Source: Luteibacter sp. Sphag1AF
Lineage (GTDB): Bacteria > Pseudomonadota > Gammaproteobacteria > Xanthomonadales > Rhodanobacteraceae
NCBI RefSeq assembly: GCF_014192715.1
Contig: NZ_JACHYH010000003.1
Span: forward strand, 124,001-188,000
Direction: 5' to 3'
Length of the DNA: 64,000 nt
Shown here: positions 45,405-54,253 of the stretch, piece after piece
How the letters are laid out: each line of letters opens with the position of its first letter
Position numbering within the stretch: position 1 is the stretch's first letter
Notes under the pieces: model-generated
What the model was told of the DNA's origin: nothing
The model's database searches: none
The model's input: the letters and a program-made list of their open reading frames with translations, nothing else
Made by a program: the position numbers and the translations under genes

Positions 45405-46249
45405 CTGGAAGGGCGGTAAACGCGCGGACGTGGCACGCGCCTGGGCAATCGTCCGTTACGCGACAGGCGCACCCATTGCTGCAGCGCGAGCAGTCCGCCG
45501 ATGGATTCGATGGTGGCGGCAGGCACCCACATGATCAGACCGCCGATCATCTGCCCCGTCAGCACATTCATGGTGAATGCGCGCCCGCAAATCTCGAAGA
45601 TCGGATACAGATCGGTTTTCGAGAAGGTGACGAAGGCGCCCGCCACGATCTGCGGCACCATCGTGATCGCCGGCGAAAGAACGCGCATGCCCGGCGCCAT
45701 CCGTCCCGGCGGACGCGGGCGGTGGTCAAGGATGATCGCCCAGTACGCCAGACCACTCACGATCATCGACCAGTTCATGGCGCGATAAATCCGCCAGTCG
45801 AGCATCGCCAGTGTCTGTACGGACGGAATCAGCCACACTAGGATCAGCGCGACAAACACGCCCGTGACGAGACCCGGATGCATCACCACATGAAGCAGCC
45901 CGCGCCACGCCCGCGAACGGGCAAGCGGACGCAGCCAGCGCGCGCGCAGACGCATTCCAAGACCTGCGCGCAGCACGGTCGCCGGATAGGCGGCAGCGAT
46001 CAGTAACGGCGCCAGATGATGCAGCAGCACCTGCTGGATGCGGTGCATGAAAAACTCATGCTCCGCGAAGTAATCGAAGTAGCTGTGCAACGAGGCATAG
46101 ATGATGACCATGCCCACCCAGAACGTGGCCTGCCGGGCAACCGGCACGCGCAGGCGGCGCGTACCGCGCACGTAAAGGACGCAGGTCAGCACGAAGGTCA
46201 GCAGGAACACCCATGAGAATTCCCAGGGCACGATCCATTTCAGGAACAC
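45398..46249 (-). CDS. CtaG-like (caa3-type oxidase assembly family) membrane protein
   Basis: The 283-residue product is very hydrophobic, with about six or seven membrane segments, and fits the caa3_CtaG family: HRIQQVLLHHLAPLLIAAAYP, a histidine-rich HVVMHP loop, and a late GGLIMWVPAATIESIGGL segment. Members assist cytochrome oxidase copper-centre assembly. No oxidase genes are nearby, so the target is uncertain. The stop overlaps the end of ppk2. Confidence 0.75.
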   Translation of the reverse strand: MFLKWIVPWEFSWVFLLTFVLTCVLYVRGTRRLRVPVARQATFWVGMVIIYASLHSYFDYFAEHEFFMHRIQQVLLHHLAPLLIAAAYPATVLRAGLGMRLRARWLRPLARSRAWRGLLHVVMHPGLVTGVFVALILVWLIPSVQTLAMLDWRIYRAMNWSMIVSGLAYWAIILDHRPRPPGRMAPGMRVLSPAITMVPQIVAGAFVTFSKTDLYPIFEICGRAFTMNVLTGQMIGGLIMWVPAATIESIGGLLALQQWVRLSRNGRLPRRVPRPRVYRPSSQ

Positions 46250-46288
46250 TTCAACCTCCCTCCCCCCGTCGCGCGACGGCTCGTATCG

Positions 46289-48154
46289 CTACTGACCAGG
46301 ACGACGCGCGCGGCGTTGACGACGCCATCCGAACAAAAGCCCGACCAGCGCCACCAGCACGGGAACCAGAACGATATTGATGAACTTCAGGCGCAGTCCG
46401 AGTGCGTCGATCTCCGCATTCAACTGATGCTGCACCTCACGCAGTTCTTTGCCGATGGCGAGCTTGCGCTGCAGATACTGCTCCACCTCGCGGCGCTGCT
46501 CGGCCGTGGCATTGGCTGCGCTGGACGTGCCCTTGCCCGGCTGCAATTCACTCAGGCGCCGCTGGGTTTCGTACAGCTCGCTTTCCAGCTCGCGCTTCTT
46601 GACCAGGAACTTGCGATCAGCCGCCGCCTGCAAGGCGCGCACCTTCGTGAAGGGGCGCTGCGAACTGGCGCGGCCGCGAATGGACAGGAGCGCCGACGAA
46701 CCACTGAGGTTGTCCACCAGGTTGGCGATGAAGTCGCCATTGTTGGCGAACGCCGTCATCTGCTGCTGTCCGAGCAACGGCTGCACTTCCACCCAGAGGC
46801 GGTCGGTGAGCAGATCGGTATCGGCCACCAGCACCACCTCGCCGGGCGCGGCGGCCTGATCCAGATGCCCCTTCCCCTGACGCTCGGGAAACGCCGAGTG
46901 GAACGTGTCGCGCAGGCGCGCTGCAAGAATGTAGCGCTCGCGGGTCGGCGCGTAGTCGGCAAGAAGCGCCGATGGATCGCTGCTGGCCTCACGCACGCGA
47001 TCCGCCGCAACCAGCGTGGCGTCGTCGGAGGTCTGCACCAGCGGCAACATCTGCGCGTGCGTGGTGGGCGCCAGCTCGAAGTGACCGGACGTCGAGAAGT
47101 TGAGGCGCTGCAGGCTGGCCGTCACCACATCGTCGTGGTTGAGATCCTGCGCGGACAGGCCCAGCATCGCCGGATGGCTGAGGCTGTTGCCGTTGAGTTC
47201 GATAGTCAGCGACTGCGACCGGTCCAGCACCACCTTGGTGGGGTCGTACACCACACCCCAGGCATCGAACAGGCGACGCAGATCGGAATCGTGGTCGTCG
47301 ATCACGCCGTGCGTGTCCACCAGCGGCGAGGTATCCATTTCAGCGTCGGGATCGACGAACACCACAAGGTGACCGCCACGCAACACGAACTGATCCAGCG
47401 CGTACTGCGCATCCACTGGCAGATGCTTGGGATGAATCAGCAGCAATACCTTGAGGCGGTCATCAATTCGGGTGAGCCCCGAAGGGTCGATCATCTTCAC
47501 GTCGGCCAATTGTTCCAGCTGCCGCATGATCGTCCACGGCTGCTCGCCCAGCACCACGTTGCCGTCGATCGGCAACGAGCTGATGACGCCGATGGTGGGC
47601 TTGCTGGGTGAGCTCAGCTCATACAGCAGTTTGGCGATGTCGTATTCGACAAACGCCTCGCGCCCCAGATCGAAGAAGGGAATGGCCTGCGTGGTCACGG
47701 AGTCCCCCGTGCCTGCCGTACCGACCAGACCGAAGAACACGCGCTCGCCGTTGCTGCCACCGTTGACGGGCATGAGACCGTAACTTTCAGCCGCATCTTC
47801 GTCGTCGGAATACGGCACCGGATCAATCACGCGCAGGCGAATGCGGCCATGTCCGCGCACCGCGATTTCGCGCAGCATTTCGTGCACGCGCTGCTCGTAG
47901 CTGCGCAGCTGCGCAAGGTCGCGGGTGGCGTGTTCGGAGAAATACAGGGTCAGGGTCAGCGGTCGCTGCAACCCATCCACGATGCCTGTGGTGCCGGGCG
48001 TCAGCGTGTAGATCTTGTCGGCCGTGAGGTCGATGCGTGCCGTACGCAGCGTGCGCGCACTCAAGGCAATCACCAGCAGGAAAGCCGCCGCGATGACCAC
48101 CAGTATCAGCCGCAGAACGAAGGGACGACTGATGTGAAAGTGCCGCGGATTCAT
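46289..48154 (-). CDS. Gld-type ABC transporter auxiliary protein (GldG-like)
   Basis: The 621-residue product has a membrane segment near residues 12-33, a large extracytoplasmic part (RTARIDLTADKIYTLTPGT onwards, with FVDPDAEMDTSP near 270), a coiled-coil region near 520-590 and a final membrane segment (INIVLVPVLVALVGLLFGW). It belongs to the ABC_transp_aux/GldG family, which works with an ABC-2 exporter. Its ATG shares one base with the permease stop (TGATG). Gliding is not implied; these genes are common in non-gliding bacteria. The cargo is unknown. Confidence 0.85.
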   Translation of the reverse strand: MNPRHFHISRPFVLRLILVVIAAAFLLVIALSARTLRTARIDLTADKIYTLTPGTTGIVDGLQRPLTLTLYFSEHATRDLAQLRSYEQRVHEMLREIAVRGHGRIRLRVIDPVPYSDDEDAAESYGLMPVNGGSNGERVFFGLVGTAGTGDSVTTQAIPFFDLGREAFVEYDIAKLLYELSSPSKPTIGVISSLPIDGNVVLGEQPWTIMRQLEQLADVKMIDPSGLTRIDDRLKVLLLIHPKHLPVDAQYALDQFVLRGGHLVVFVDPDAEMDTSPLVDTHGVIDDHDSDLRRLFDAWGVVYDPTKVVLDRSQSLTIELNGNSLSHPAMLGLSAQDLNHDDVVTASLQRLNFSTSGHFELAPTTHAQMLPLVQTSDDATLVAADRVREASSDPSALLADYAPTRERYILAARLRDTFHSAFPERQGKGHLDQAAAPGEVVLVADTDLLTDRLWVEVQPLLGQQQMTAFANNGDFIANLVDNLSGSSALLSIRGRASSQRPFTKVRALQAAADRKFLVKKRELESELYETQRRLSELQPGKGTSSAANATAEQRREVEQYLQRKLAIGKELREVQHQLNAEIDALGLRLKFINIVLVPVLVALVGLLFGWRRQRRARRPGQ

Positions 48155-48888
48155 CAGCGGCTCCTTTTCAGGTCAATCAGCACGATGCCGGCGGCAAGCC
48201 ACGCAACGATGCTGGCCACGAAGTACGTGACATCCCGCAGATCCAGTACCCCGCGTGCAATGGATGCCGCATGACGGGTAATGCTCAGCTGGCCGAGCGC
48301 GCCAATCACCCTGCCCGGCAACGCGTCCTGGAAGAAGTCCAGCACTTGCGGCTGGCCGGCAAGCAGCAGCAGGAAGCACACCGCCGCGGTGAGAATGAAC
48401 GCGACAATCTGGCTGCGCGTGGCCGCGGACATACAGGCACCGATGGCCAGGAAGCAGCCGGACATCAGCCAGCTGCCAAGGTAGCTGGCGAAGATCACGC
48501 CATTGTCCGGATCGCCCAGATAGTTGACGGTGATCCAGATCGGAAAGGTGAGCATCAACGCAAACCCGAGGAACACCCACGCCGCAAGAAACTTGGCGAT
48601 CATCGCCTGGGTGATGGTGATGGGAAGCGTCAGCATCAATTCAATGGTGCCCGAGCTTCGCTCTTCGGCCCACATCGGCATCGACACCGCAGGCACCAGC
48701 ACAAGATAAAGCCACGGGTGCACATCAAAGAACGGTTGCAGGTCGGCCAGTCCGCGGTCGTAGAAATCGCCTGCGTAGAAGGTGAGCAAGCCGGCAAGCA
48801 CCAGGAAGATCACGAGAAACACGTACGCCACGGGCGTGACGAAGTAACTCAGCAGTTCGCGGCGGGCGACAGCGAAAATCGCGTTCAT
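48154..48888 (-). CDS. ABC-2 type permease (GldF-like)
   Basis: The 244-residue product has six hydrophobic segments and the ABC-2 signature around MPMWAEERSSGTIELMLTLP, where the coupling helix contacts the ATPase. It pairs with the ATPase encoded just before it (ATGA overlap) and the GldG-like protein just after (one-base overlap). Together these are a complete exporter of unknown substrate. Confidence 0.9.
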   Translation of the reverse strand: MNAIFAVARRELLSYFVTPVAYVFLVIFLVLAGLLTFYAGDFYDRGLADLQPFFDVHPWLYLVLVPAVSMPMWAEERSSGTIELMLTLPITITQAMIAKFLAAWVFLGFALMLTFPIWITVNYLGDPDNGVIFASYLGSWLMSGCFLAIGACMSAATRSQIVAFILTAAVCFLLLLAGQPQVLDFFQDALPGRVIGALGQLSITRHAASIARGVLDLRDVTYFVASIVAWLAAGIVLIDLKRSR

Positions 48889-49823
48889 GCGGACGCCCCC
48901 TGACCATGGGACGTGGTGATGTGACGAAACACTTCGTCCAGGCGGCCACGCTCAAGCTGGATTTCCGACACTTCCAGGTTCTGCGTCCGCAACAGGTTCT
49001 GCACGTCTTCCAGAATGGGCCGTCCTTCACGCGGAAACACGGTGACACGGCCATCCAGCGGGTCCACTTCCACCGAGGCCACCTGCGGGATGCGGGCCAG
49101 CATTTCGCGCGACACACCACTGCCAGCGGCACTGAAGGACACGGCGCCGTGATAGCGCGAGCGCTTTTCCAGTTCTGCCGGAGTGGCATCGGCCAGCAGA
49201 CGGCCGTTGGCGATGATGGCCACGCGGTTGCACAGGGCGTGCACCTCTTCCAGCAGATGCGTTGAGATGAGAATGGTGCGATCACGCGCCATGGCGTCGA
49301 TCAGCATGCGTACGGAATGTTTCTGGTTGGGATCCAGGCCATCGGTAGGCTCGTCCAGCATGAGCACCGGCGGGTTGTGCAGGATCGCCTGCGCCAGGCC
49401 CACGCGACGGCGCAGGCCCTTGGACAACTGACCGATGGGCTGGTCCAGCACCTCGTCCAGTTGCAGCCGTGAAATCACTTCTTCGAATCGCCGATAGCCC
49501 TTGTCGCCCCCCACGCTGCGCACGCGCGCAATGAAGGTGAGGAACTCGCGCACCGTCATTTCCACGTAGCCCGGCGCACCTTCCGGCAGATAGCCCAGCG
49601 CCTTGCGTGCGGCCAGCGGCTCGCGGCGCACGTCGTGACCGCATACGCGAGCGGTGCCGGAAGTCGGCGCGAGAAACCCCGCGATCATGCGCATCGCGGT
49701 GGACTTGCCCGCGCCATTGGGTCCCAGAAGCCCCAGCACCTGGCCAGGCTCCGCACGAAGCGTCAGTGAGTCCACCGCCGTGAGCGGGCCATAACAGCGC
49801 GTGAGTTTCTCGGTTTCGATCAT
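48885..49823 (-). CDS. ABC transporter ATP-binding protein (GldA-like)
   Basis: The 312-residue product has Walker A GPNGAGKST at 34-42, signature LSKGLRRRVGLAQA from 133 (a variant of LSGGQ), Walker B VLMLDEPTDGLDP at 153-165 and the H-loop ISTHLLEE with His189. An extra C-terminal domain follows residue 215. It is the first gene of the three-gene exporter operon; all joints overlap. No promoter was recognised upstream. Confidence 0.93.
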   Translation of the reverse strand: MIETEKLTRCYGPLTAVDSLTLRAEPGQVLGLLGPNGAGKSTAMRMIAGFLAPTSGTARVCGHDVRREPLAARKALGYLPEGAPGYVEMTVREFLTFIARVRSVGGDKGYRRFEEVISRLQLDEVLDQPIGQLSKGLRRRVGLAQAILHNPPVLMLDEPTDGLDPNQKHSVRMLIDAMARDRTILISTHLLEEVHALCNRVAIIANGRLLADATPAELEKRSRYHGAVSFSAAGSGVSREMLARIPQVASVEVDPLDGRVTVFPREGRPILEDVQNLLRTQNLEVSEIQLERGRLDEVFRHITTSHGQGASA

Positions 49824-49899
49824 GGCCTGCTGTCACATGGGGCGCCGGAGAATGTAACCCATCGGGGTGAACACGGCGCATCCGCACCACGGGCGAAGC

Positions 49900-49930
49900 A
49901 AAAAAAACCCGCCGTTTCCGGCGGGTTTTC
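49900..49930 (-). terminator. terminator of the SRPBCC gene
   Basis: On the minus strand CCCGCCG and CGGCGGG form a 7-base-pair stem with a GAAA loop, extended by A-T pairs and followed by an eight-base U run. It lies about 20 bases after the stop of the SRPBCC gene and separates it from the ABC operon downstream. Confidence 0.92.
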
Positions 49931-49951
49931 TTAATCACCCGAAGGTGAAGA

Positions 49952-51325
49952 TCACTGAGCGGCGGTGGACGCAGCAGCCGGGGTCGGCGCCGTACCTGCA
50001 GCGGCCGGAGCGGCTGCCGTGCCCGACGATGCCGGGGCATCTTCCAGCGACGGCTGCTTCACGCCAGCTTCCTGCTCCGGCGTCTGCGCCGGGAGGTTGT
50101 TGCCCGAAAGCGGCAGGTAGATCTCGAACTTCTGCTCGTCGTAACCCTCAACCGTACCGTGGTTGTTGGTCGGAGCCTTGACCTGGATGTCGTACGGACG
50201 GTTCACGAGGTCATCGAACTTGTAGCCGTGGGTCTGTGCGTAAGCGGCAAGCATCAGACGGGTCTGCGGGAGACCGGCGCCGGTGCCATTCCACTCTGCC
50301 TTCAGAGCCTTGCCACCGAAGGCGAGCACAGCCTTGACGTTGCCATCGACAACGACGCGACCAAACTTGTCCTTGCTACCCGGAGCGGCCGTGTCGGTCG
50401 CCTGAGCCGGATTGGCGGCGGTCGAAGCCTCTGCCGGAGCGGCCGGATCAAGCGACGGCGGAATAGCGGCAGCAAGCTGCACGTCCTGGCCGTTGATCTT
50501 CAGCGTGGCGCTGTCGATTTCGGCAGCAACGTCGAACGTGTAGTTCTGGTCGCCCCAGTTCGTGGTGAACGTGATGCGCGGGCTGACGACGTTCACGCCG
50601 AGCTTCTTGGCAGCAGCCTGGATTTCAGCCATGGCCTTGTCCGACGCGGTGTCCACGTCGTCAAGCGTGCGCGGAGCCGTGGTCGACACGAACAGGATCG
50701 GCTTCGCCGGCTGATCGGCCATGACCGGGACCAGCTTGCTGTAGTCGACGTTCGGGATCGACGCCATCATGTTCTGCAGGTTGCCCAGGCTGAACTGGAT
50801 CAGCGAGTCCGGATCACCATGGATGTACAGGTCCGAGAAACGGTTGATCAGGTTGAAGCCGTAGGCGACGTCATAGGACCAGGTGACCTTGGTCAGCTTC
50901 TGGCCGCGACCGCTGCGCTCCATGTTGATCGTGAACTTCTTGTCCGAACCGCGCCAGCCGTTGGTGATGTTCCAGACGATGGTGCCCTTGCCGGCATCGG
51001 AAACCGAGGTGAAGGCCGGGTCGATCGAGGCGATTTCAAATTCGCCGTTGCCGACTTTCTTGTCTTCGCTGGTCCAGGCAATCTTCGAGCCCACGCCGTA
51101 TGCATTGCCCGAGAGCTCGAACTGGATCTTCGGGTCGAACGAGCGCATCGCGGTGTAATCCGGGAAGCGGCGGAAGTTGCTGAAAACGTCGTAAACCTGA
51201 CGGAGGTCCTTGCTGATCAACATCGAGCGCTCGACGTGACCGGAGGAAGGCATGGCCAATCCCACAACGACGCCGAGCACGGCGACGATGACGATGGCAA
51301 CAATAAGTTCTAACAGACGCGTCAT
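49952..51325 (-). CDS. membrane-anchored SRPBCC (polyketide cyclase-like) family protein
   Basis: The 457-residue product begins with one membrane segment (residues 4-24) and then has an SRPBCC/START-like domain: HVERSMLISKDLRQVYDVFS and FPDYTAMRSFDPKIQ near 30-70, with GWRGSDKKFTINMERS later. The second half resembles an effector-binding (GyrI-like) domain, and a low-complexity Ala/Pro/Thr tail ends the protein. A hydrophobic ligand is plausible for the fold. Function is unknown. It is a single-gene transcript with a strong terminator. Confidence 0.7.
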   Translation of the reverse strand: MTRLLELIVAIVIVAVLGVVVGLAMPSSGHVERSMLISKDLRQVYDVFSNFRRFPDYTAMRSFDPKIQFELSGNAYGVGSKIAWTSEDKKVGNGEFEIASIDPAFTSVSDAGKGTIVWNITNGWRGSDKKFTINMERSGRGQKLTKVTWSYDVAYGFNLINRFSDLYIHGDPDSLIQFSLGNLQNMMASIPNVDYSKLVPVMADQPAKPILFVSTTAPRTLDDVDTASDKAMAEIQAAAKKLGVNVVSPRITFTTNWGDQNYTFDVAAEIDSATLKINGQDVQLAAAIPPSLDPAAPAEASTAANPAQATDTAAPGSKDKFGRVVVDGNVKAVLAFGGKALKAEWNGTGAGLPQTRLMLAAYAQTHGYKFDDLVNRPYDIQVKAPTNNHGTVEGYDEQKFEIYLPLSGNNLPAQTPEQEAGVKQPSLEDAPASSGTAAAPAAAGTAPTPAAASTAAQ

Positions 51326-51558
51326 TCCACGGTTCTCCGAACGTCTTCTAAACGGGCGCCCCGAATGGCGACAAAGCCTTCCGGAAAAGCCCCTGATGAA
51401 TCGGCCCGTAACGTGGCATCGTCCGTGCCGAAAGGACGGATGGTACTTGCTCGCGCACGGGAACGCTATTGGGTAGAGGCACTGGATTTGCGATTGATCG
51501 CAATGGCCTCTTGCCGCAGCGCAACGCGGTTTTTGACCCCCGCCGCGCGCAGGCGAAG

Positions 51559-52200
51559 TCAGACGATACCCAGTTCCAGTGCCTTCAGGACCGCGCGGGT
51601 ACGGTCCCGGACGCCCAGCTTGGAGAGGATATTGGACACGTGGTTCTTCACGGTGCCCTCCGCCACGCGCAGCGAATTGGCGATTTCCTTGTTGCTGTAG
51701 CCGCCGGAAAGCAGGCGCAGGATCTCAGTCTCACGCTCGGTGAGCGGATCAGGCTGTTCCAGACTGGTGAACTGGTTCTGGATCCGGCCCACCCCGGCCA
51801 GCAGCCGCTGGGTCACCATGGGTGCGACCAGCGAGCCGCCTGCGGAAACCGTACGCACGGCTTCGACCAGTTGCTCCAGCGATACGTCTTTCAGCAGATA
51901 GCCGCGCGCGCCCGCCTTCAGGCCGGACAACACCAGCTGATCGTCGTCGAAGGTGGTCAGGATGATGGTGGGCGGCAGCTCATTGCGGGCGCCCAGGGCC
52001 TGAAGCACCTCAAGGCCGCTCATGTTCGGCATGCGCAGGTCCAGCAGCACCACGTCCGGGCGGACCTGCGGAATGGTCTGCACCGCCTGGGCGCCGTCGG
52101 CGCATTCGGCAATGACGCGGATGTCGCCCGCCAGGTCGAGCAGCGAGCGGATGCCCTGGCGGACCAGATTCTGGTCGTCAACGAGACAGACAGAGATCAT
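51559..52200 (-). CDS. NarL/FixJ-family response regulator
   Basis: The 213-residue product has a receiver domain with acidic pocket VDDQ (8-10) and phospho-acceptor Asp54 in VVLLDLRMP, and a LuxR-type helix-turn-helix: LTERETEILRLLSGGYSNKE then GTVKNHVSNILSKLGVRDR. It lies 43 bases after the histidine kinase gene and is most likely its partner. The closest known layout is the DesK-DesR/LiaS-LiaR type; the regulated genes are unknown. Confidence 0.93.
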   Translation of the reverse strand: MISVCLVDDQNLVRQGIRSLLDLAGDIRVIAECADGAQAVQTIPQVRPDVVLLDLRMPNMSGLEVLQALGARNELPPTIILTTFDDDQLVLSGLKAGARGYLLKDVSLEQLVEAVRTVSAGGSLVAPMVTQRLLAGVGRIQNQFTSLEQPDPLTERETEILRLLSGGYSNKEIANSLRVAEGTVKNHVSNILSKLGVRDRTRAVLKALELGIV

Positions 52201-52243
52201 TGCGAATCCTCAGCGTTAGCGCGGCATTGTGGCATGGGGGATG

Positions 52244-53458
52244 TCATGTCGATTCGGGAAGGCTGGTGTCCAACGCAGGGCGCGCAGGCGCGTGCGCCAG
52301 GGCCTGTTCTTCGCCGAGCGGCAAGCGGGCGGTCAGCGAGAATCCGCCGGCCGGGTCAGAGCTGAAATCAACGGTTCCGCCAAATTCGGCCAGGCGCTCG
52401 CGCATGCCCGTGAGGCCGTTGCCCGGGCGGAAATGCCCGGCGCCCCGCCCGTCGTCCCGCGCGTGCATGCACAACTCGTCCGGGCCGGTGTGGCGGAAGG
52501 TCAGCCAGAGGTGGCTGGCACCGGAATGGCGAACGGTATTGGTCAGTATTTCCTGTACACAGCGCAGCAACATCTGGGCGCGGCGGGGGTCTTCGACGCC
52601 AAAACGCGGCGGCAGCGACAGAATCACTTTAAGCCCCGGCACGCCTTCCATGAGGCTGCGCAGAGCCTGGGTCAGGTCGATGGCGTCGTCCTGGCGGAGT
52701 TCGCTTACCACCTCGCGGACGTCGGCAAGCAACTGCTTGGCCGTGGATTGCGCCTTGCGCACGTGTGAACCCGCCGCCTCGTTGGTGAGGTGGCTGGCCA
52801 CTTCCAGGTTGAGAGTGAGTGCCGTCAGGTGGTGACCCACCAGGTCGTGAAGATCACGCGCGATGCGCATGCGCTCGGCGATGCGGGTCGATTCGGCCAG
52901 CAACGCGCGGGTGGCGCGCAATTCCGAATTGAGCCGGCGCTGTTCCTCGCGCTCTTCGGCCTGCTGACTGGCCACGGCCGAGGTGATGAAGCTCAGCGTG
53001 GAGAAGCTGCAATACAGGCACGACTGCATGAGCGCTGCCATGCCCCACCCCGGCAGCCACTGGAGCGTGGCGCCAAAAATGGGAATGAGGGCCGCATGGG
53101 CCAGCAGCATCCAGACAATGCCAATGGGCACACTGACCAGCCATGGGGTGATGGTGGCCACGATCACCAGCAACAGGGCAGCCAGGCCGCTGAGGCTCAG
53201 CCAGCCCACGGCCAGCGCAGAGGCCGTCAGAAAAATGAGGGCGGCCAGCTTGACGCTGCCTGCCATCGGCGCCCCGAGCTTTCGGGTCAGCAGCCAATAG
53301 ACGATACCGAACGCCAGATAGCAGACCGTCCAGGTCAGCAGGGCGCCGTCGCTGATCTGACTGCCCCGCTGCATGGACAGCGGCATGCCGATGCACAGGT
53401 AGACGAAGTAGGTGCCATACCGGAGCAGGCGCGTGTGATTGAAGTGAGGCCAGGGCAT
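52244..53458 (-). CDS. HisKA_3 sensor histidine kinase
   Basis: The 404-residue product has about five or six membrane segments in its first 165 residues with almost no outside domain, so it may sense the membrane itself. A coiled region leads to the HisKA_3 motif RIARDLHDLVGHHL (His204) and an ATPase domain with Asn307 (EILTNTVRHSG), DDGRGAG and GNGLTGMRERL. It resembles DesK-like kinases. It is divergent from the GNAT-min operon and lies just upstream of its response regulator. Confidence 0.93.
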   Translation of the reverse strand: MPWPHFNHTRLLRYGTYFVYLCIGMPLSMQRGSQISDGALLTWTVCYLAFGIVYWLLTRKLGAPMAGSVKLAALIFLTASALAVGWLSLSGLAALLLVIVATITPWLVSVPIGIVWMLLAHAALIPIFGATLQWLPGWGMAALMQSCLYCSFSTLSFITSAVASQQAEEREEQRRLNSELRATRALLAESTRIAERMRIARDLHDLVGHHLTALTLNLEVASHLTNEAAGSHVRKAQSTAKQLLADVREVVSELRQDDAIDLTQALRSLMEGVPGLKVILSLPPRFGVEDPRRAQMLLRCVQEILTNTVRHSGASHLWLTFRHTGPDELCMHARDDGRGAGHFRPGNGLTGMRERLAEFGGTVDFSSDPAGGFSLTARLPLGEEQALAHAPARPALDTSLPEST

Positions 53459-53559
53459 GCGGCCATCATAGGGGTTGTGCGGCCCGCCACCATCTGACTG
53501 AAGTCACGGCCGGGCTCGCCCAAGCACGCGCTTTTACAAGTGTTTTACAAGTTGACCTG

Positions 53560-53588
53560 CTGTCATGCGTGGTGCCGCGTGCCATAAT
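53560..53588 (+). promoter_or_regulatory. likely promoter of the GNAT-minCDE operon
   Basis: CTGTCA (4 of 6 to -35) is followed after 17 bases by CATAAT (5 of 6 to -10). It lies 62 bases upstream of the GNAT ATG in the divergent gap with the histidine kinase gene. No other promoter is visible before minC. Confidence 0.6.
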
Positions 53589-53650
53589 GCCGCGCATACG
53601 AAGGGCCGGTCTGCGGTCTTCCCTCGAAACGTTCATCTGCGGAGCAACGA

Positions 53651-54253
53651 ATGGCCCTTGCCATCCGCGACGTGCGCGAGCACGACCTGGATGCCGTGCT
53701 GGCGCTCAACAACGCCGCCGGCACCGGCATTCTCGCCACCGACATCGCCCGACTGCACCACCTTTTCGATAACGCCCATTATTTCCGCGTCGCCGAGCTC
53801 GACGGCGCCATTGCAGGGTTCCTGATTGCCCTGCGCCCCGATGCAAACTACTCAAGCCCCAATTTCCGCTGGTTCCAGGCGCATTACGAAAGCTTCGTCT
53901 ATATCGACCGCATCGTGATCGGTGCCGGATACCAGGGGCACGGGCTGGGTCGTGTGTTCTATTGCGATGTACAAAGCTATGCCGAGGTACGAGTGCCGCT
54001 TCTGACGTGTGAAGTTTTTCTTGAGCCGCGCGACGACATGGTCGTGCTTTTCCACGGCACCCTGGGTTTCCAGGAAGTTGGCCAGCAGCAAATGGGCGAA
54101 ACCGGCCCGAAGGTGAGCCTGCTCGCCAAGGAGCTTCCCAGCTTCCCGTTCGTGCGCGAGCGTTATCTGGATAACGGCGGCCTGCCCGACGTGCCGTGGC
54201 TCGCCGAGCGTCACCGCCCCTGTAATGATCCGGCCCGGGAGACGCGCGCATGA
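53651..54253 (+). CDS. GNAT-family acetyltransferase upstream of minC
   Basis: The 200-residue product is a GNAT fold: MALAIRDVREHDLDAVLALN, the beta4-alpha3 segment VYIDRIVIGAGYQGHGLGRVF with the acetyl-CoA loop GYQGHGLG near residue 98, and LFHGTLGFQEVG later. GGAG lies 6 bases before the ATG. Its stop overlaps the minC start (ATGA), so it is translated with the division-site genes. The acetyl acceptor is unknown. Confidence 0.88.
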   Translation: MALAIRDVREHDLDAVLALNNAAGTGILATDIARLHHLFDNAHYFRVAELDGAIAGFLIALRPDANYSSPNFRWFQAHYESFVYIDRIVIGAGYQGHGLGRVFYCDVQSYAEVRVPLLTCEVFLEPRDDMVVLFHGTLGFQEVGQQQMGETGPKVSLLAKELPSFPFVRERYLDNGGLPDVPWLAERHRPCNDPARETRA

